Shown: positions 1 to 8,623, counted from the first letter of the stretch. The stretch: DNA of 64,000 nucleotides from Betaproteobacteria bacterium (GCA_016713125.1 JADJPT010000015.1:50397-114396), one strand, 5' to 3'. A program made the numbers and translations. Notes: generated by a model not told the origin, from the sequence alone.

Positions 1-357
1 CCGAAGTTCGATTTCTACAAGATCCTGCCCGGCGGCGAGGAGCCGGTGTCCGACAAGGAGCTCAAGGCCGCAGCCAAGAGTGCCGGTGAGGCCTCCAAGG
101 ACGTGTTCCTGCTGCAGGCCGGTTCGTTCCAGAACCCGGCGGACGCCGACAACCGCAAGGCGCAGCTCGCGATCCTGGGCTTCGAGGCGGCGGTGGAACC
201 GATCACCCTGCCGGAAAAGGGCACCTGGTACCGCGTGCGCCTCGGCCCGTATACCCGGATCGACGAGCTGAACAAAGCGCGATCGACCCTGGCGCAGAAC
301 GGAATCGACGTGAGCCTGGTCAAACTCAAGGACCCAGCGTCCGCCAAGGCCAACTAG
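1..357 (+). CDS. SPOR-domain protein, 3' part (FtsN-like)
   Basis: The frame is open from base 1, so the gene starts outside the window; 118 codons are visible up to a TAG stop. The C-terminal 75 residues have the SPOR pattern: LLQAGSFQN, an alternating charged middle, and WYRVRLGPYTR near the end. SPOR domains bind denuded glycan strands of septal peptidoglycan, and in betaproteobacteria such a gene commonly precedes dsbA, as here. FtsN-like cell division protein is the most likely identity, but the N-terminal membrane anchor is not visible. The gap to the next gene is 17 bases, so they may be cotranscribed. Confidence 0.85.
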   Translation, partial: PKFDFYKILPGGEEPVSDKELKAAAKSAGEASKDVFLLQAGSFQNPADADNRKAQLAILGFEAAVEPITLPEKGTWYRVRLGPYTRIDELNKARSTLAQNGIDVSLVKLKDPASAKAN

Positions 358-374
358 ACACCACGGAGTCATCG

Positions 375-1013
375 ATGAAGCGCCTCACCGCAACCCTGAT
401 CGCCCTCCTGAGCACCCTTGCCCTGCTGCCGGCCACCGGCCAGGCCCAGCCGGCCGCCGGCCGCGACTACAGCGTCCTCAGCCCGGCACAGGTCACCGAA
501 ACCCCGGGCAAGGTCGAAGTGGTGGAGTTCTTCTGGTACGGCTGCCCGCATTGCTACAGCCTGGAACCGGCGCTGGAAGCCTGGGTCAGGAAGTTGCCGG
601 CCGACGCGAAGTTTCGGCGTATCCCGGCCGTGCTTTCGGATGCCTGGGTGCCGCATGCCCAGGCCTTCTACGCCTTCGAAGCGCTGGGCGTGCTCGATCG
701 CGTGCACAAGCCCTTCTTCGACGCCATCCACCGCGACCGCCTGAACATCAGCCGCGAGGACGCGATGAAGCAATGGCTGGAGAAGAACGGCGTGGATTTC
801 AAGAAATTCACCGAAGCGGCGCGCTCCTTCGGCGTGCAGGCCAAGGTCAAGCGCGCCGCGCAGCTGTCCTCGGCCTACAAACTCGACGGGGTGCCCATGC
901 TCGCCGTGCAGGGCAAGTACACCGTCAGCGCCGAACAGGGCGGCTCGCGCGAGCGCATGCTGGCGGTCACCGAAGCCCTGATCGACGTCTCGCGCAAGGA
1001 CCTCAAGAAGTAA
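375..1013 (+). CDS. dsbA: Periplasmic thiol:disulfide interchange protein DsbA
   Basis: A 212-residue protein with a cleavable signal peptide (hydrophobic stretch at residues 5-20, then QAQPAAG) and a thioredoxin fold. The active site is FFWYGCPHC with cysteines at about 57 and 60; CPHC is the classical DsbA dipeptide. The cis-proline loop is visible later as DGVPMLAVQGKY. It should oxidise cysteine pairs in exported proteins and be reoxidised by DsbB. Length is normal for the family. A 1022-1043 stem-loop separates it from the convergent gene downstream. A second DsbA-type paralogue lies 700 bases further on. Confidence 0.93.
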   Translation: MKRLTATLIALLSTLALLPATGQAQPAAGRDYSVLSPAQVTETPGKVEVVEFFWYGCPHCYSLEPALEAWVRKLPADAKFRRIPAVLSDAWVPHAQAFYAFEALGVLDRVHKPFFDAIHRDRLNISREDAMKQWLEKNGVDFKKFTEAARSFGVQAKVKRAAQLSSAYKLDGVPMLAVQGKYTVSAEQGGSRERMLAVTEALIDVSRKDLKK

Positions 1014-1021
1014 GCCGGCGC

Positions 1022-1043
1022 CGCGGCGCGCGGGGGCGCCGCG
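1022..1043. terminator. Stem-loop between convergent genes
   Basis: CGCGGCGC and GCGCCGCG form a perfect 8-bp stem around a 6-base loop. It lies 8 bases after the dsbA stop and 24 bases from the stop of the gene on the other strand. It has no U-tract, so if it terminates transcription it is not a textbook intrinsic terminator. A bidirectional barrier is the simplest reading. Confidence 0.45.
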
Positions 1044-1067
1044 AGGCGTCCCGCGCGAGCGTGCGTC

Positions 1068-1633
1068 TCACTCGCCTTCGGGGCGCCGCCAGGAAACGCG
1101 CAGCGGCGCGAGCGCCAGGCCGGCGGCCTGCCAGGCCTCGATGCCGCCGCGATACCAGTACACCTGTGCGTGACCCAGCCGCACCGCACGCAGCGCGGCG
1201 TTGTAGGACAGCCAGCAGGTCTTGCTCGCACAGAAAAATACCAGCGCCCGGTTGCGGCTGCCGCGACCGGTCAGGTCCAGCACGCGTGCAAGCTGCGCCT
1301 GCACCGGGTCGTCGAAAGAGCGCCCGCGGCCGGCGCCCGGCAGCCAGATCGCGCCGGGCAGGGAATCGTGCTGCGGCCCTCCCAGCACATCGAACAGCAG
1401 CGGCACGGCGTCCGGGTCGGCTTGCGCGGCGGCGATCAGGCCGCGCAGCGCCGCGGTGGAAATGCGCGCCGCCCGGGAATCTGCAGCGGCGTGGCCGAGG
1501 AGTACTCCTCCAGGCGCAGTTCGGCCTGGGCGGTGACCCCGTCGTCGCGCTCCTCGTCCGCGACGCCCTGCGCCGCGGCCGACGCGAACGTGAAAAAAGT
1601 CACAACAGCGAGCAGGCTGGCAGGCACACGCAT
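1068..1633 (-). CDS. Rhodanese-like CXXCW-type periplasmic protein (frameshifted)
   Basis: Two overlapping frames join into one protein of about 188 residues. The start at 1633 gives a signal peptide (MRVPASLLAVVTFF, AAAQG). After TPLQIPG the frame shifts near 1478, and the second frame carries a rhodanese-like domain: LPGAIWLPGAGRG, FFCASKTCWLSYNAA and VYWYRGGIEAWQAAGL. This pattern matches the family annotated as PQQ-dependent catabolism-associated CXXCW motif protein, although here the two cysteines are four residues apart. One missing G/C in a CCCGGGCGGCGCG run explains the break, so a sequencing error is likely. It sits between two DsbA-type genes, which suggests a thiol-related periplasmic role, but the substrate is unknown. 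Confidence 0.7.
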
Positions 1634-1712
1634 GCGCCACAGCGTAAGCAATGCGCCGGCGGCACGCAATCGAATGCGGAAGAATGCGGAATCAGGTTAG
1701 ACTTTGCCCCCT

Positions 1713-2348
1713 ATGAACACCCTGCGTTCCTGGCTGCTGCTGGCAGCCGCCCTGCTCTTCAGCGGCCTGGCCCAGGCGCAGCCGGTGGCGGGCCGCGAGT
1801 TCACCGAGCTCGATCCGCCGCGTCCGGTGAGCACGGGCCCGCGCATCGAGGTGATCGAGTTCTTCTACTACGGCTGCCCCATCTGCTACGAGGCGCAACC
1901 TCACCTGACGCGCTGGCAGATCAAGTCCGGCAACGATGTGGTGCTGATCCGCGTCCCGGCAGTCTCGCGCGACGGCTGGGAGCCTTTCGCGCGATCTTTC
2001 TACGCGCTGGACGCCATGGGACAGCTCGCCCGCCTGCACTGGCCGGTATACGACAACCACCACTTCGACAGCAAGGATCTGAAGGACGAAAAGACCATGC
2101 TCGAATGGGTGGGCCGCAACGGCGTGGATGCGGCCAAGTTCAAGGAGGCCTGGCACTCTGCGGCCACCACCGAGAAGGTGCGCGCCGCGCAGAAGATGCT
2201 CGACACCTATGCGATACGCGGCGTGCCCTCGCTGGTGGTCGACGGCAAATATGTCACCTCCGCGCGCATGGCGGGCGGCACCAAGCAGATGATCGCGGTG
2301 CTCGAGCAGCTGGTGGACCGCGCGCGCGCCGAGCGCAGCAAGAAGTAG
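1713..2348 (+). CDS. DsbA-type thiol:disulfide oxidoreductase, CPIC active site
   Basis: A 211-residue paralogue of the upstream DsbA with a signal peptide (WLLLAAALLFSGLAQAQP). The redox motif is FYYGCPICYE with cysteines at about 55 and 58; the dipeptide is Pro-Ile instead of Pro-His, which should change the redox potential. The cis-proline loop reads GVPSLVVDGKY. ATG 1713 was chosen over the in-frame TTG nine bases upstream because it gives a normal signal sequence. It may be a specialised oxidase or reductase for a subset of exported proteins. Confidence 0.85.
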   Translation: MNTLRSWLLLAAALLFSGLAQAQPVAGREFTELDPPRPVSTGPRIEVIEFFYYGCPICYEAQPHLTRWQIKSGNDVVLIRVPAVSRDGWEPFARSFYALDAMGQLARLHWPVYDNHHFDSKDLKDEKTMLEWVGRNGVDAAKFKEAWHSAATTEKVRAAQKMLDTYAIRGVPSLVVDGKYVTSARMAGGTKQMIAVLEQLVDRARAERSKK

Positions 2349-2403
2349 GCGGGCGCGTTCGCGCCGGCCTCGCAGCCCTCCTCAAACACGATCCGGACCT
2401 GCG

Positions 2404-3165
2404 GTGCGCGTCTTCATTACCGGCGCCTCCAGCGGCATAGGCGCAGCGCTGGCGCGCCATTACGCCGGGCCGCACAGCGTGGTCGGAATGGCGGCCCGTC
2501 GCGCGGCGGCACTCGACGCACTTGCGAGCAGCCTGCCGGGCGACACCGCCTGCTATGCCCTCGATGTCGCCGACAGCGACGCCCTGGAGCGCGCCGCTCG
2601 GGATTACATCGCGCGCTTCGGCACCCCCGACCTGGTCATCGCCAATGCCGGCATCTCGGTCGGCACCTCCGGCGCGGACTCGCGGGATACGGCCACGCTG
2701 GCGCGCGTGCTGGCGGTGAACGTCACCGGCATGGCGGCCACGCTGTCGGCCTTTGCCCCGGCCATGCGTGTCGCCGGTCGCGGCACCCTGGTCGGCATCG
2801 CCAGCGTGGCCGGCTGGCGCGGCCTGCCCGGCGCCGGCGCCTATAGCGCCTCCAAGTCCGCGGCGATCACCTGGCTGGAGAGCCTGCGGGTCGAACTGCG
2901 CGGCAGCGGCGTCTCGGTCGTGACCCTCTGCCCCGGCTACATCGATACCCCCATGACGCAAGTGAACACTTACCGCATGCCCTTCCTGATCAGCGCCGAC
3001 GAAGCGGCGCGGCGCTTCGCCCGGGCGATCGCGGCGCGCCGCCGCTGCGCGGTGATTCCCTGGCAGATGGCCTGCGTCGCGCCGCTGCTCCGCCTGCTGC
3101 CGGGCTGGCTGTACGACCGGATGGCGGCGCGCGCGCCGCGCAAGCCGCGCGACCTCCCGCTTTGA
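2404..3165 (+). CDS. SDR family NAD(P)-dependent oxidoreductase
   Basis: A classical short-chain dehydrogenase of 253 residues starting at GTG. The N-terminal TGASSGIG cofactor loop, NAG (IANAGIS) and the catalytic YSASKSA tyrosine-lysine pair are all present, followed by the CPGYIDTPMT segment typical of classical SDRs. The C-terminal tail is basic and partly hydrophobic (LLPGWLYDRMAARAPRK), which could associate with membrane. The substrate cannot be read from sequence. It is 24 bases from the following metal-receptor gene and probably shares its transcript. Confidence 0.88.
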   Translation: MRVFITGASSGIGAALARHYAGPHSVVGMAARRAAALDALASSLPGDTACYALDVADSDALERAARDYIARFGTPDLVIANAGISVGTSGADSRDTATLARVLAVNVTGMAATLSAFAPAMRVAGRGTLVGIASVAGWRGLPGAGAYSASKSAAITWLESLRVELRGSGVSVVTLCPGYIDTPMTQVNTYRMPFLISADEAARRFARAIAARRRCAVIPWQMACVAPLLRLLPGWLYDRMAARAPRKPRDLPL

Positions 3166-3189
3166 ACCGCGCCGCGCCGCGCTGAACGC

Positions 3190-3999
3190 ATGACCCGGCC
3201 GGATCCGTCGCTGCGCGACGCGTTGGGCGTGCAACATCCGCCAGCGCAGGACGAAGTCCGCATCGTTTCCCTGGTGCCGTCGATCACCGAACTGATCTGC
3301 GACCTGTGGCTCGCCGATCGGCTGGTCGGACGCACCGGCTTCTGCGTGCATCCCCGACAGGTGCTGCGCGACATCCCCAAACTCGGCGGCACCAAGAGCG
3401 TGGACCTCGCGGCGCTGCGTGCGCTGCGGCCCACGCACGTGATCCTCAACATCGACGAGAACGAGAAGCCGCTGGCGCAAACCCTGGCCGGATGCGTGCC
3501 GCACCTGATCGTCACGCATCCGCTTGCACCGCTGGACAACCTCGCGCTGTATCGACTGATCGGCGGAATCTTCGGCGCGCGCGCGGCGGCCGAAGCCCTG
3601 TGCGCGCGCTACCTCGCCGCGCACGCGGCGCTGCGGCGCGCCGACCATGCGCCGCGCCGCGTGCTCTACCTGATCTGGAAGGATCCCTGGATGACCGTGT
3701 CGCGCGACACCTACCTGTCGCGCACGCTGGCGCTGGCCGGGCTGCACACCCTGCCGCAGGAAGCGGACGCACGCTACCCGCGCATCACCCTGCAGGAGCC
3801 CTGGATGGCGGAGGTCGACGCCGTGCTGCTGTCCAGCGAGCCGTATCGATTTCGCGACCGGCACCTGGCCGAACTCGCAGGCCTGCCGGCGCTGAGCGGC
3901 AAGCCGCTGCGCCTGATCGACGGCGAGATGACCTCCTGGTACGGCAGCCGCGCGATCGAGGGCCTGCGCTACCTGGACACCTTCGCCGGCACACTCTGA
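3190..3999 (+). CDS. Helical backbone metal receptor, cobalamin-binding (BtuF-like) protein
   Basis: A 269-residue protein of the class III periplasmic-binding-protein type. Visible family marks are RIVSLVPSITELICDL near the start, VGRTGFCVHP, GGTKSVDLAALRALRPTHVILN, and a C-terminal GLRYLDTFAG. BtuF and related proteins bind cobalamin or iron chelates for ABC import. No signal peptide is evident, so it may act in the cytoplasm or be a non-transport member of the family; its ligand is unknown. No permease or ATPase gene is adjacent. It converges with the PHA synthase gene 21 bases away. Confidence 0.8.
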   Translation: MTRPDPSLRDALGVQHPPAQDEVRIVSLVPSITELICDLWLADRLVGRTGFCVHPRQVLRDIPKLGGTKSVDLAALRALRPTHVILNIDENEKPLAQTLAGCVPHLIVTHPLAPLDNLALYRLIGGIFGARAAAEALCARYLAAHAALRRADHAPRRVLYLIWKDPWMTVSRDTYLSRTLALAGLHTLPQEADARYPRITLQEPWMAEVDAVLLSSEPYRFRDRHLAELAGLPALSGKPLRLIDGEMTSWYGSRAIEGLRYLDTFAGTL

Positions 4000-4020
4000 A
4001 GGCCGGCCGCCGGGTGCAGA

Positions 4021-5835
4021 CTAGGCCGTGCCCTTCGGTTGCGCCGCGCCAACGCGCAGCATCGCGTAGGAACCCGGCGCATCCTCGATCACCTCCAGGC
4101 CCTGGCCGGGCGTGCGCGCAGGCACCTTTTCGGCACCGCCGTCCTGCATTCCGGCTTCCATCCAGGCCTGCCAGTCGGGCCACCAGGAGCCGGGGTTCTG
4201 CGTCGCGGTCTCGAACCAGGCTTCGGCGGTCTCCGGCAGGTCCGCGTTGGTCCAGTAGCAATACTTGTTCGCCGCCGGGGGATTGACGATGCCGGCGATA
4301 TGGCCCGAACCGCCGAGCACGAAGCGCACCTTGCCGCCCAGATAGCGTGCGCCGCGATAGGTGGTCTTCCAGGGTGCGATGTGGTCCTCGGCCGTGGAGA
4401 TGAAATAGGCCGGCACCTTTACCTTGCCCAGGTCGATGGGCACGCCGTCCAGGCTGATGCCCCCGGGCACGCCGAGCAGGTTCTTCATGTACATGTTGCG
4501 CAGGTAGAAGCTGTGCATCCTGGCCGGCATGCGCGTGGAATCCGAATTCCAGTACAGCAGATCGAAGGGGAAGGGATCCTTGCCGAGCAGGTAGTTGTTG
4601 ACCACGAAAGACCAGATCAGGTCGTTGGCGCGCAACATGTTGAAAGTGGCGGCCATCTCGGCGCCCTCGAGCACGCCGCCGTGCGACTTCATGCGCCGCT
4701 CCAGACTCTGCACCTGTGCCTCGTCGATGAACACGCCCAGCTCGCCGGGCTGCGAAAAGTCGAGCAGCGAGACGAAGAAGGTCGCGCTGCCGACGCGCTC
4801 CTCGCCCCTGGCCGCCAGCCAGGCCAGCGCGCAGCCGAGCAGGGTGCCGCCCAGGCAGTAACCGATGAAGTTGACCTTCTTCTCCCCGGTGGCGCGCTCG
4901 ATCGCCTCCAGCGCGGCCAGCGGGCCGAGCTTCATGTAGTCCTCGAAGCCCTTCTGTGCGAGTTTGGGGTCCGGGTTCACCCACGAGATCACGTACACCG
5001 TGTGGCCCTGGCCCACCGCCCACCGGATGAAGGAATTGCTCTCGCGCAGGTCGAGGATGTAGTACTTGTTGATCCACGGCGGGATGATCACCAGCGGCCG
5101 GCGGAACACCTGCGGCGTGGACGGCGCGTACTGGATCAGTTGCATCAACTCGGTCTGGAACACCACCTTGCCCGGGGTGGTTGCGACGTTGCCGCCCAGC
5201 TTGAACGCCTTCTCGTCGGTCATGCTGATGCGCAACTCGCCGCCGCCCTTCTCGATGTCGGCAAGCAGGTTGTTCAGGCCCTTGATCAGGTTCTGGCCGC
5301 CCGAGGACAGGGTCTCGCGCAATACCTGCGGATTGGTGGCGGCGAAATTGCTCGGCGACAGCGCATCCAGGTACTGGCGCGTGAAGAAGGCCACCTTCTT
5401 CTTCGATTCCTCGGATATTTCGTCCACGCCCGACACCGTCTCCTGCACGTGGCGCGAGGCGATCAGGTAGGACTGCTTGATGTAATCGAACAGAAAATTG
5501 TTCTGCCAGTCGGCGTCGCGAAAGCGGTTGTCGCCCCTGGCCGGCGCCGCCACCGCGGGCGCCTGGACGCCCATCATGCGCATCCAGCTCGACTGCCACA
5601 GCTGCAGGTAATCGAAGCTCATGTTCAGGGACATGGCGGTCAGCGCATAGGGGTCGGCCAGCATGCGCGCGTACAGGTCCATGAAGGCCTTGGCGATTCC
5701 CAGCTCGTAGTTCAGCGCGCTCGACGAGACGTGCTTGCCGGCGTAATCGGCGAGCAGGCGGCTGGCGCGCTGGGCAACCTCGGCGTAGACGCGCGCGAGA
5801 TCGGCCGAATCGCCTGGGGGCTGTGCGTCTTGCAT
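4021..5835 (-). CDS. phaC: Class I poly(R)-hydroxyalkanoate synthase
   Basis: A 604-residue alpha/beta-hydrolase-fold polymerase that joins (R)-3-hydroxyacyl-CoA units into PHA at the granule surface. The lipase-like box GYCLGG is at residues 325-330 with nucleophile Cys327. The later catalytic aspartate (TAEDHIAPW) and histidine (GGSGHIAGIVNPP) are present. The N-terminal domain contains FDYIKQSYLIASRH and PWINKYYILDL, both typical of PhaC. Length is right for class I. ATG 5835 was chosen because of a strong GAGGAGG ribosome site just before it; the open frame extends further upstream without coding character. No phaA, phaB or phasin gene is adjacent. Confidence 0.95.
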   Translation of the reverse strand: MQDAQPPGDSADLARVYAEVAQRASRLLADYAGKHVSSSALNYELGIAKAFMDLYARMLADPYALTAMSLNMSFDYLQLWQSSWMRMMGVQAPAVAAPARGDNRFRDADWQNNFLFDYIKQSYLIASRHVQETVSGVDEISEESKKKVAFFTRQYLDALSPSNFAATNPQVLRETLSSGGQNLIKGLNNLLADIEKGGGELRISMTDEKAFKLGGNVATTPGKVVFQTELMQLIQYAPSTPQVFRRPLVIIPPWINKYYILDLRESNSFIRWAVGQGHTVYVISWVNPDPKLAQKGFEDYMKLGPLAALEAIERATGEKKVNFIGYCLGGTLLGCALAWLAARGEERVGSATFFVSLLDFSQPGELGVFIDEAQVQSLERRMKSHGGVLEGAEMAATFNMLRANDLIWSFVVNNYLLGKDPFPFDLLYWNSDSTRMPARMHSFYLRNMYMKNLLGVPGGISLDGVPIDLGKVKVPAYFISTAEDHIAPWKTTYRGARYLGGKVRFVLGGSGHIAGIVNPPAANKYCYWTNADLPETAEAWFETATQNPGSWWPDWQAWMEAGMQDGGAEKVPARTPGQGLEVIEDAPGSYAMLRVGAAQPKGTA

Positions 5836-5914
5836 CGATCCTCCTCGGGGGCTGCGCGCGAGCTCCGCTCGGGGTCTGCCCGGAATCTGCCAGGCCTCTA
5901 CTTCGCTCCGAGGT

Positions 5915-6961
5915 TCAGGCGCTCGCCTTCGCGGCAGCATAGCGGAGCACGCCATCCGCGCCAACCTCGCGCCGCAGGCGTCCCGCGTAACACAGGTAAT
6001 GCAGGTGAGCGACCGCCTCGCCCATCGCGAAGGTGGTCTGGTGGGTGTCGAGCTTGCGGCGGAACAGGGTTTCCAGCAGTTCGGCGGCATGCATGGGCGC
6101 GGGCGAGGCGGCGATGGCGCGTTCCAGGTCGGCCAGTCGCTCGGCGTGGTGCTGCTCGAGCGCCTCGACGCGCGTGTGCGCGCCGCGGAACGGCAGGCCG
6201 TGCGAGGGCAGGATCAGGGTGTCGTGCGGCAACTCGCGATAGCGGCGTATCGAGGACAGGAACAGGCGCAGCGGGTCGCCCTGCGGCTCGACGGTCCAGA
6301 CGCTGACATTGGTGGAGATCTTGGGCGGCAGCATGTCGCCGGAGATGCACACGCCGAGCGACGCGCAATACAGCGAAACGTGTTCCGGCGCATGCCCGTA
6401 GCCCACCATCACCTGCCAGTCCCGTCCGCCCACGTTGAGCACGTCGCCGTCCAGCATGCGGCGGTAGCCCAGCGGCAACGGCACCACGCTCTTGCGATAG
6501 AAATTGCCGCGTTTGGCCAGGCCCTCGTCGTGCTCCGGCCCCAGGCCGTTGGCCTTGAAAAAGGCGTTGGACGCCGCCGGCGAGTATCCCGCGGCGTCGT
6601 TGTAGACCACGTGGGCGGACAGGTACTCGCCCTGCGTCATCCACAGCTCGCAGCCGTGGCGCGCAATCAACCAGGAGGCCAGGCCGGCGTGGTCCGGATG
6701 GTAGTGGGTGACGATCAGCCGGCGTACCGTCCGCTGCCCGATGAAATCGGCGAGTACCCGATCCCAGGCCGCGCGCGTGGCGTCGTCGGCCAGTCCGCAG
6801 TCGATCATCACCAGTCCGTCGCCGTCCTCCAGCAACCAGAGGTTGATGTGGTCCAGCGCGAAGGGCAGCGCCATGCGCAGCCAGTGCACGCCGGGGGCGA
6901 CTTCGCGCACCGTGCCCGCAGGCGGCGGTTCGGCGTGGGGAAACTGCAGTGGCAGGGCCAT
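5915..6961 (-). CDS. MBL-fold metallohydrolase
   Basis: A 348-residue metallo-beta-lactamase-fold protein. The metal-binding motif VTHYHPDHAG appears about one third along the protein, with MIDCGLAD before it, a histidine in VGYGHAPEH and an aspartate in CISGDMLPP further on. The C-terminal 100 residues are helical, including HAERLADLERAIA, as in the lactamase-B-2 plus winged-helix arrangement of thioesterase- or glyoxalase-like members. It lies upstream of phaC on the same strand with a 79-base gap. A thioesterase role in acyl-CoA or PHA metabolism is possible but not shown. Confidence 0.82.
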   Translation of the reverse strand: MALPLQFPHAEPPPAGTVREVAPGVHWLRMALPFALDHINLWLLEDGDGLVMIDCGLADDATRAAWDRVLADFIGQRTVRRLIVTHYHPDHAGLASWLIARHGCELWMTQGEYLSAHVVYNDAAGYSPAASNAFFKANGLGPEHDEGLAKRGNFYRKSVVPLPLGYRRMLDGDVLNVGGRDWQVMVGYGHAPEHVSLYCASLGVCISGDMLPPKISTNVSVWTVEPQGDPLRLFLSSIRRYRELPHDTLILPSHGLPFRGAHTRVEALEQHHAERLADLERAIAASPAPMHAAELLETLFRRKLDTHQTTFAMGEAVAHLHYLCYAGRLRREVGADGVLRYAAAKASA

Positions 6962-7193
6962 GGTCGGGAGACTCGCTTTGCTTCCGGTGGGCCGTGCGCC
7001 CGGGAACGGGCGTCGGCTAGAATGAACGGCTGGTTTGTGCGGGAAGAGCACAGCCGCTGCGGTGCGGAGGATTATCGCCGCGTCGCAGCACGCGGACAAC
7101 CTCGGGCTTCGAAACACGGCGCAGGCCCGAACCGTCCCGAGCCGTTCCCGACAGACCCGACGTCCAGACCCCAATCCAGACTCCCGACCCGAC

Positions 7194-7634
7194 ATGAATG
7201 CCGCAGAAGGACAGCGCCCCGCGCGCGAGGAACCCGGTGAGTACTCGATCAGCGAGCTGTCGCGCGAGTTCGACGTCACGCCACGTGCCATCCGCTTCTA
7301 CGAGGACCAGGGCCTGCTGGCCCCGCGCCGCGAAGGTCAGAAGCGCATCTATACGCTGCGCGACCGCACCCGCCTGAAGCTCACGCTGCGCGGCAAGCGC
7401 CTGGGACTGACGCTGTCCGAGATCCGCGAAATCGTCGACATGTACGACGAGCGCCGCGACGAGCGCCCGCAGCTGGAGCGCTTCCTCGCCGTGCTGGCAC
7501 ACCACCGGCGCAGCCTGGAACAGCAGCGCGAGGACATCGAGGCGCAGCTGGCCGAAATCTCCACGTTCGAGAAGCGCTGCCGCAAGCGCCTGGCCGAGCA
7601 GGCGCCGCGCAAGCGCGCCGCCCGCCGCGCCTGA
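7194..7634 (+). CDS. liuR: MerR-family regulator of leucine/isovalerate catabolism (LiuR)
   Basis: A 146-residue MerR-type regulator. The N-terminal helix-turn-helix reads YSISELSREFDVTPRAIRFY, followed by the wing EDQGLLAPRREGQKRIYT, and a long coiled-coil helix holding LAVLAHHRRSLEQQREDIEAQ. There are no conserved metal-ligand cysteines, which separates it from the metal-sensing MerR proteins. LiuR proteins control branched-chain amino acid degradation genes. Here the gene directly precedes isovaleryl-CoA dehydrogenase, and a perfect palindrome within the promoter lies 27 bases after its stop codon. The tail is basic (APRKRAARRA). Confidence 0.9.
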   Translation: MNAAEGQRPAREEPGEYSISELSREFDVTPRAIRFYEDQGLLAPRREGQKRIYTLRDRTRLKLTLRGKRLGLTLSEIREIVDMYDERRDERPQLERFLAVLAHHRRSLEQQREDIEAQLAEISTFEKRCRKRLAEQAPRKRAARRA

Positions 7635-7655
7635 ATCGCGCCCGCCGGAGCATGA

Positions 7656-7684
7656 TTGACGTTTACGTTAACGTAAAGTAGATT
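7656..7684 (+). promoter_or_regulatory. liuA promoter with LiuR palindrome in the spacer
   Basis: TTGACG (7656-7661) is a strong -35 hexamer and TAGATT (7679-7684) a fair -10, 17 bases apart. The spacer is filled by the perfect 16-bp palindrome TTTACGTTAACGTAAA (7662-7677). MerR-type activators bind between -35 and -10, so the placement fits LiuR, encoded immediately upstream. A nearly identical element precedes icmF at 44734-44755. Confidence 0.85.
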
Positions 7685-7722
7685 TTCCGGCCGCCTGCGG
7701 CGGGCCGACTGACGAGGTTGCC

Positions 7723-8623
7723 ATGGAATACCCCTACCTGCGCTTCGCGCACGGCGAGACCATCGACATGCTGCGCGCCGCGGCGCGCGACTTCGCGGCG
7801 CAGGAGATCGCGCCGCGCGCGGCCGAGATCGACCGCACGAACGAGTTCCCGATGGACCTGTGGCCCAAGCTCGGCGCGCTGGGCCTGCTGGGCATCACCG
7901 TCGAGGAGGAGTACGGCGGCAGCAACATGGGCTATCTCGCCCACATCATCGCCATGGAGGAGATCAGCCGCGCCTCGGCGTCGGTCGGCCTGTCCTACGG
8001 CGCGCACTCGAACCTGTGCGTCAACCAGATCCGCAGGAACGGCAGCGCGGCGCAGAAGCGGAAGTACCTGCCGGAGCTGGTCGCCGGCACCAAGGTCGGC
8101 GCGCTGGCCATGAGCGAACCCGGCGCCGGCTCGGACGTGGTGTCGATGCGCCTGCGCGCCGAGCGCCACGGCGACACTGATGAGCGGCCTGGACTACGAA
8201 CGCGCGGTGCTGGCCGGCGGGCCGCTGGGCATCATGGCCGCCTGCCTGGACCTGGTGATCCCCTATGTGCACGAGAGAAAGCAGTTCGGCCAGGCGATCG
8301 GCGAGTTCCAGCTCATGCAGGGCAAGCTGGCCGACATGTACGCGACCTTCTCCTACTGCCGCGCCTACGTGTACGCGGTGGGCCAGGCCCTCGACCGCGG
8401 CGAGACCACGCGCAAGGACGCGGCCGGCGCCATCCTGGTGGCCGCCGAGAAGGCCACCTGGATGGCCGGCGAGGCGATCCAGTCGCTGGGCGGCATGGGC
8501 TACATCAACGAGACGCCGGCCGGCCGCCTGTGGCGCGACGCCAAGCTCTACGAGATCGGCGCCGGCACCAGCGAGATCCGCCGCTGGCTGATCGGCCGCG
8601 AGCTGTTCGGGGAGACCGGCTGA
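7723..8623 (+). pseudogene. liuA: Isovaleryl-CoA dehydrogenase with internal deletion and frameshift
   Basis: The N-terminal 150 residues match isovaleryl-CoA dehydrogenase well (YGAHSNLCVNQIRRNG, AMSEPGAGSDVVSMRLRAE). The reading then jumps frame at about 8178 straight to MSGLDYERAVLAGGPLG, which carries the catalytic-base glutamate, and runs to the normal C-terminus (AGTSEIRRWLIGRELF). About 88 residues of the middle beta domain, including the WITNG FAD-contact region and the following linker, are absent. The family is near 390 residues; about 300 are encoded. As written the gene cannot give a working flavoprotein. It is the first gene after the LiuR promoter and would catalyse the first dehydrogenation of the leucine pathway. 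Confidence 0.8.

Noticed and set aside
2352..2365. Short GGCGCG/CGCGCC hairpin after the second DsbA gene
   Set aside because: Stem of five to six G/C pairs without a U-tract; such stems are frequent by chance at this GC content.
551..2440. Open frame of 629 codons on the + strand across dsbA and the CXXCW gene
   Set aside because: It is out of frame with both DsbA genes and has low-complexity Arg-rich content; the DsbA frames with signal peptides and CXXC sites are the real ones.
2254..3864. Long open frame on the minus strand (536 codons) opposite the SDR and metal-receptor genes
   Set aside because: Its product is Arg/Gly/Ala/His-rich without family motifs, while the + strand frames carry clear SDR and BtuF-like motifs. 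High GC makes such antisense frames common here.
4039..6306. 755-codon + strand frame opposite phaC
   Set aside because: The minus strand encodes an intact PHA synthase with catalytic residues; this frame is a shadow of it.
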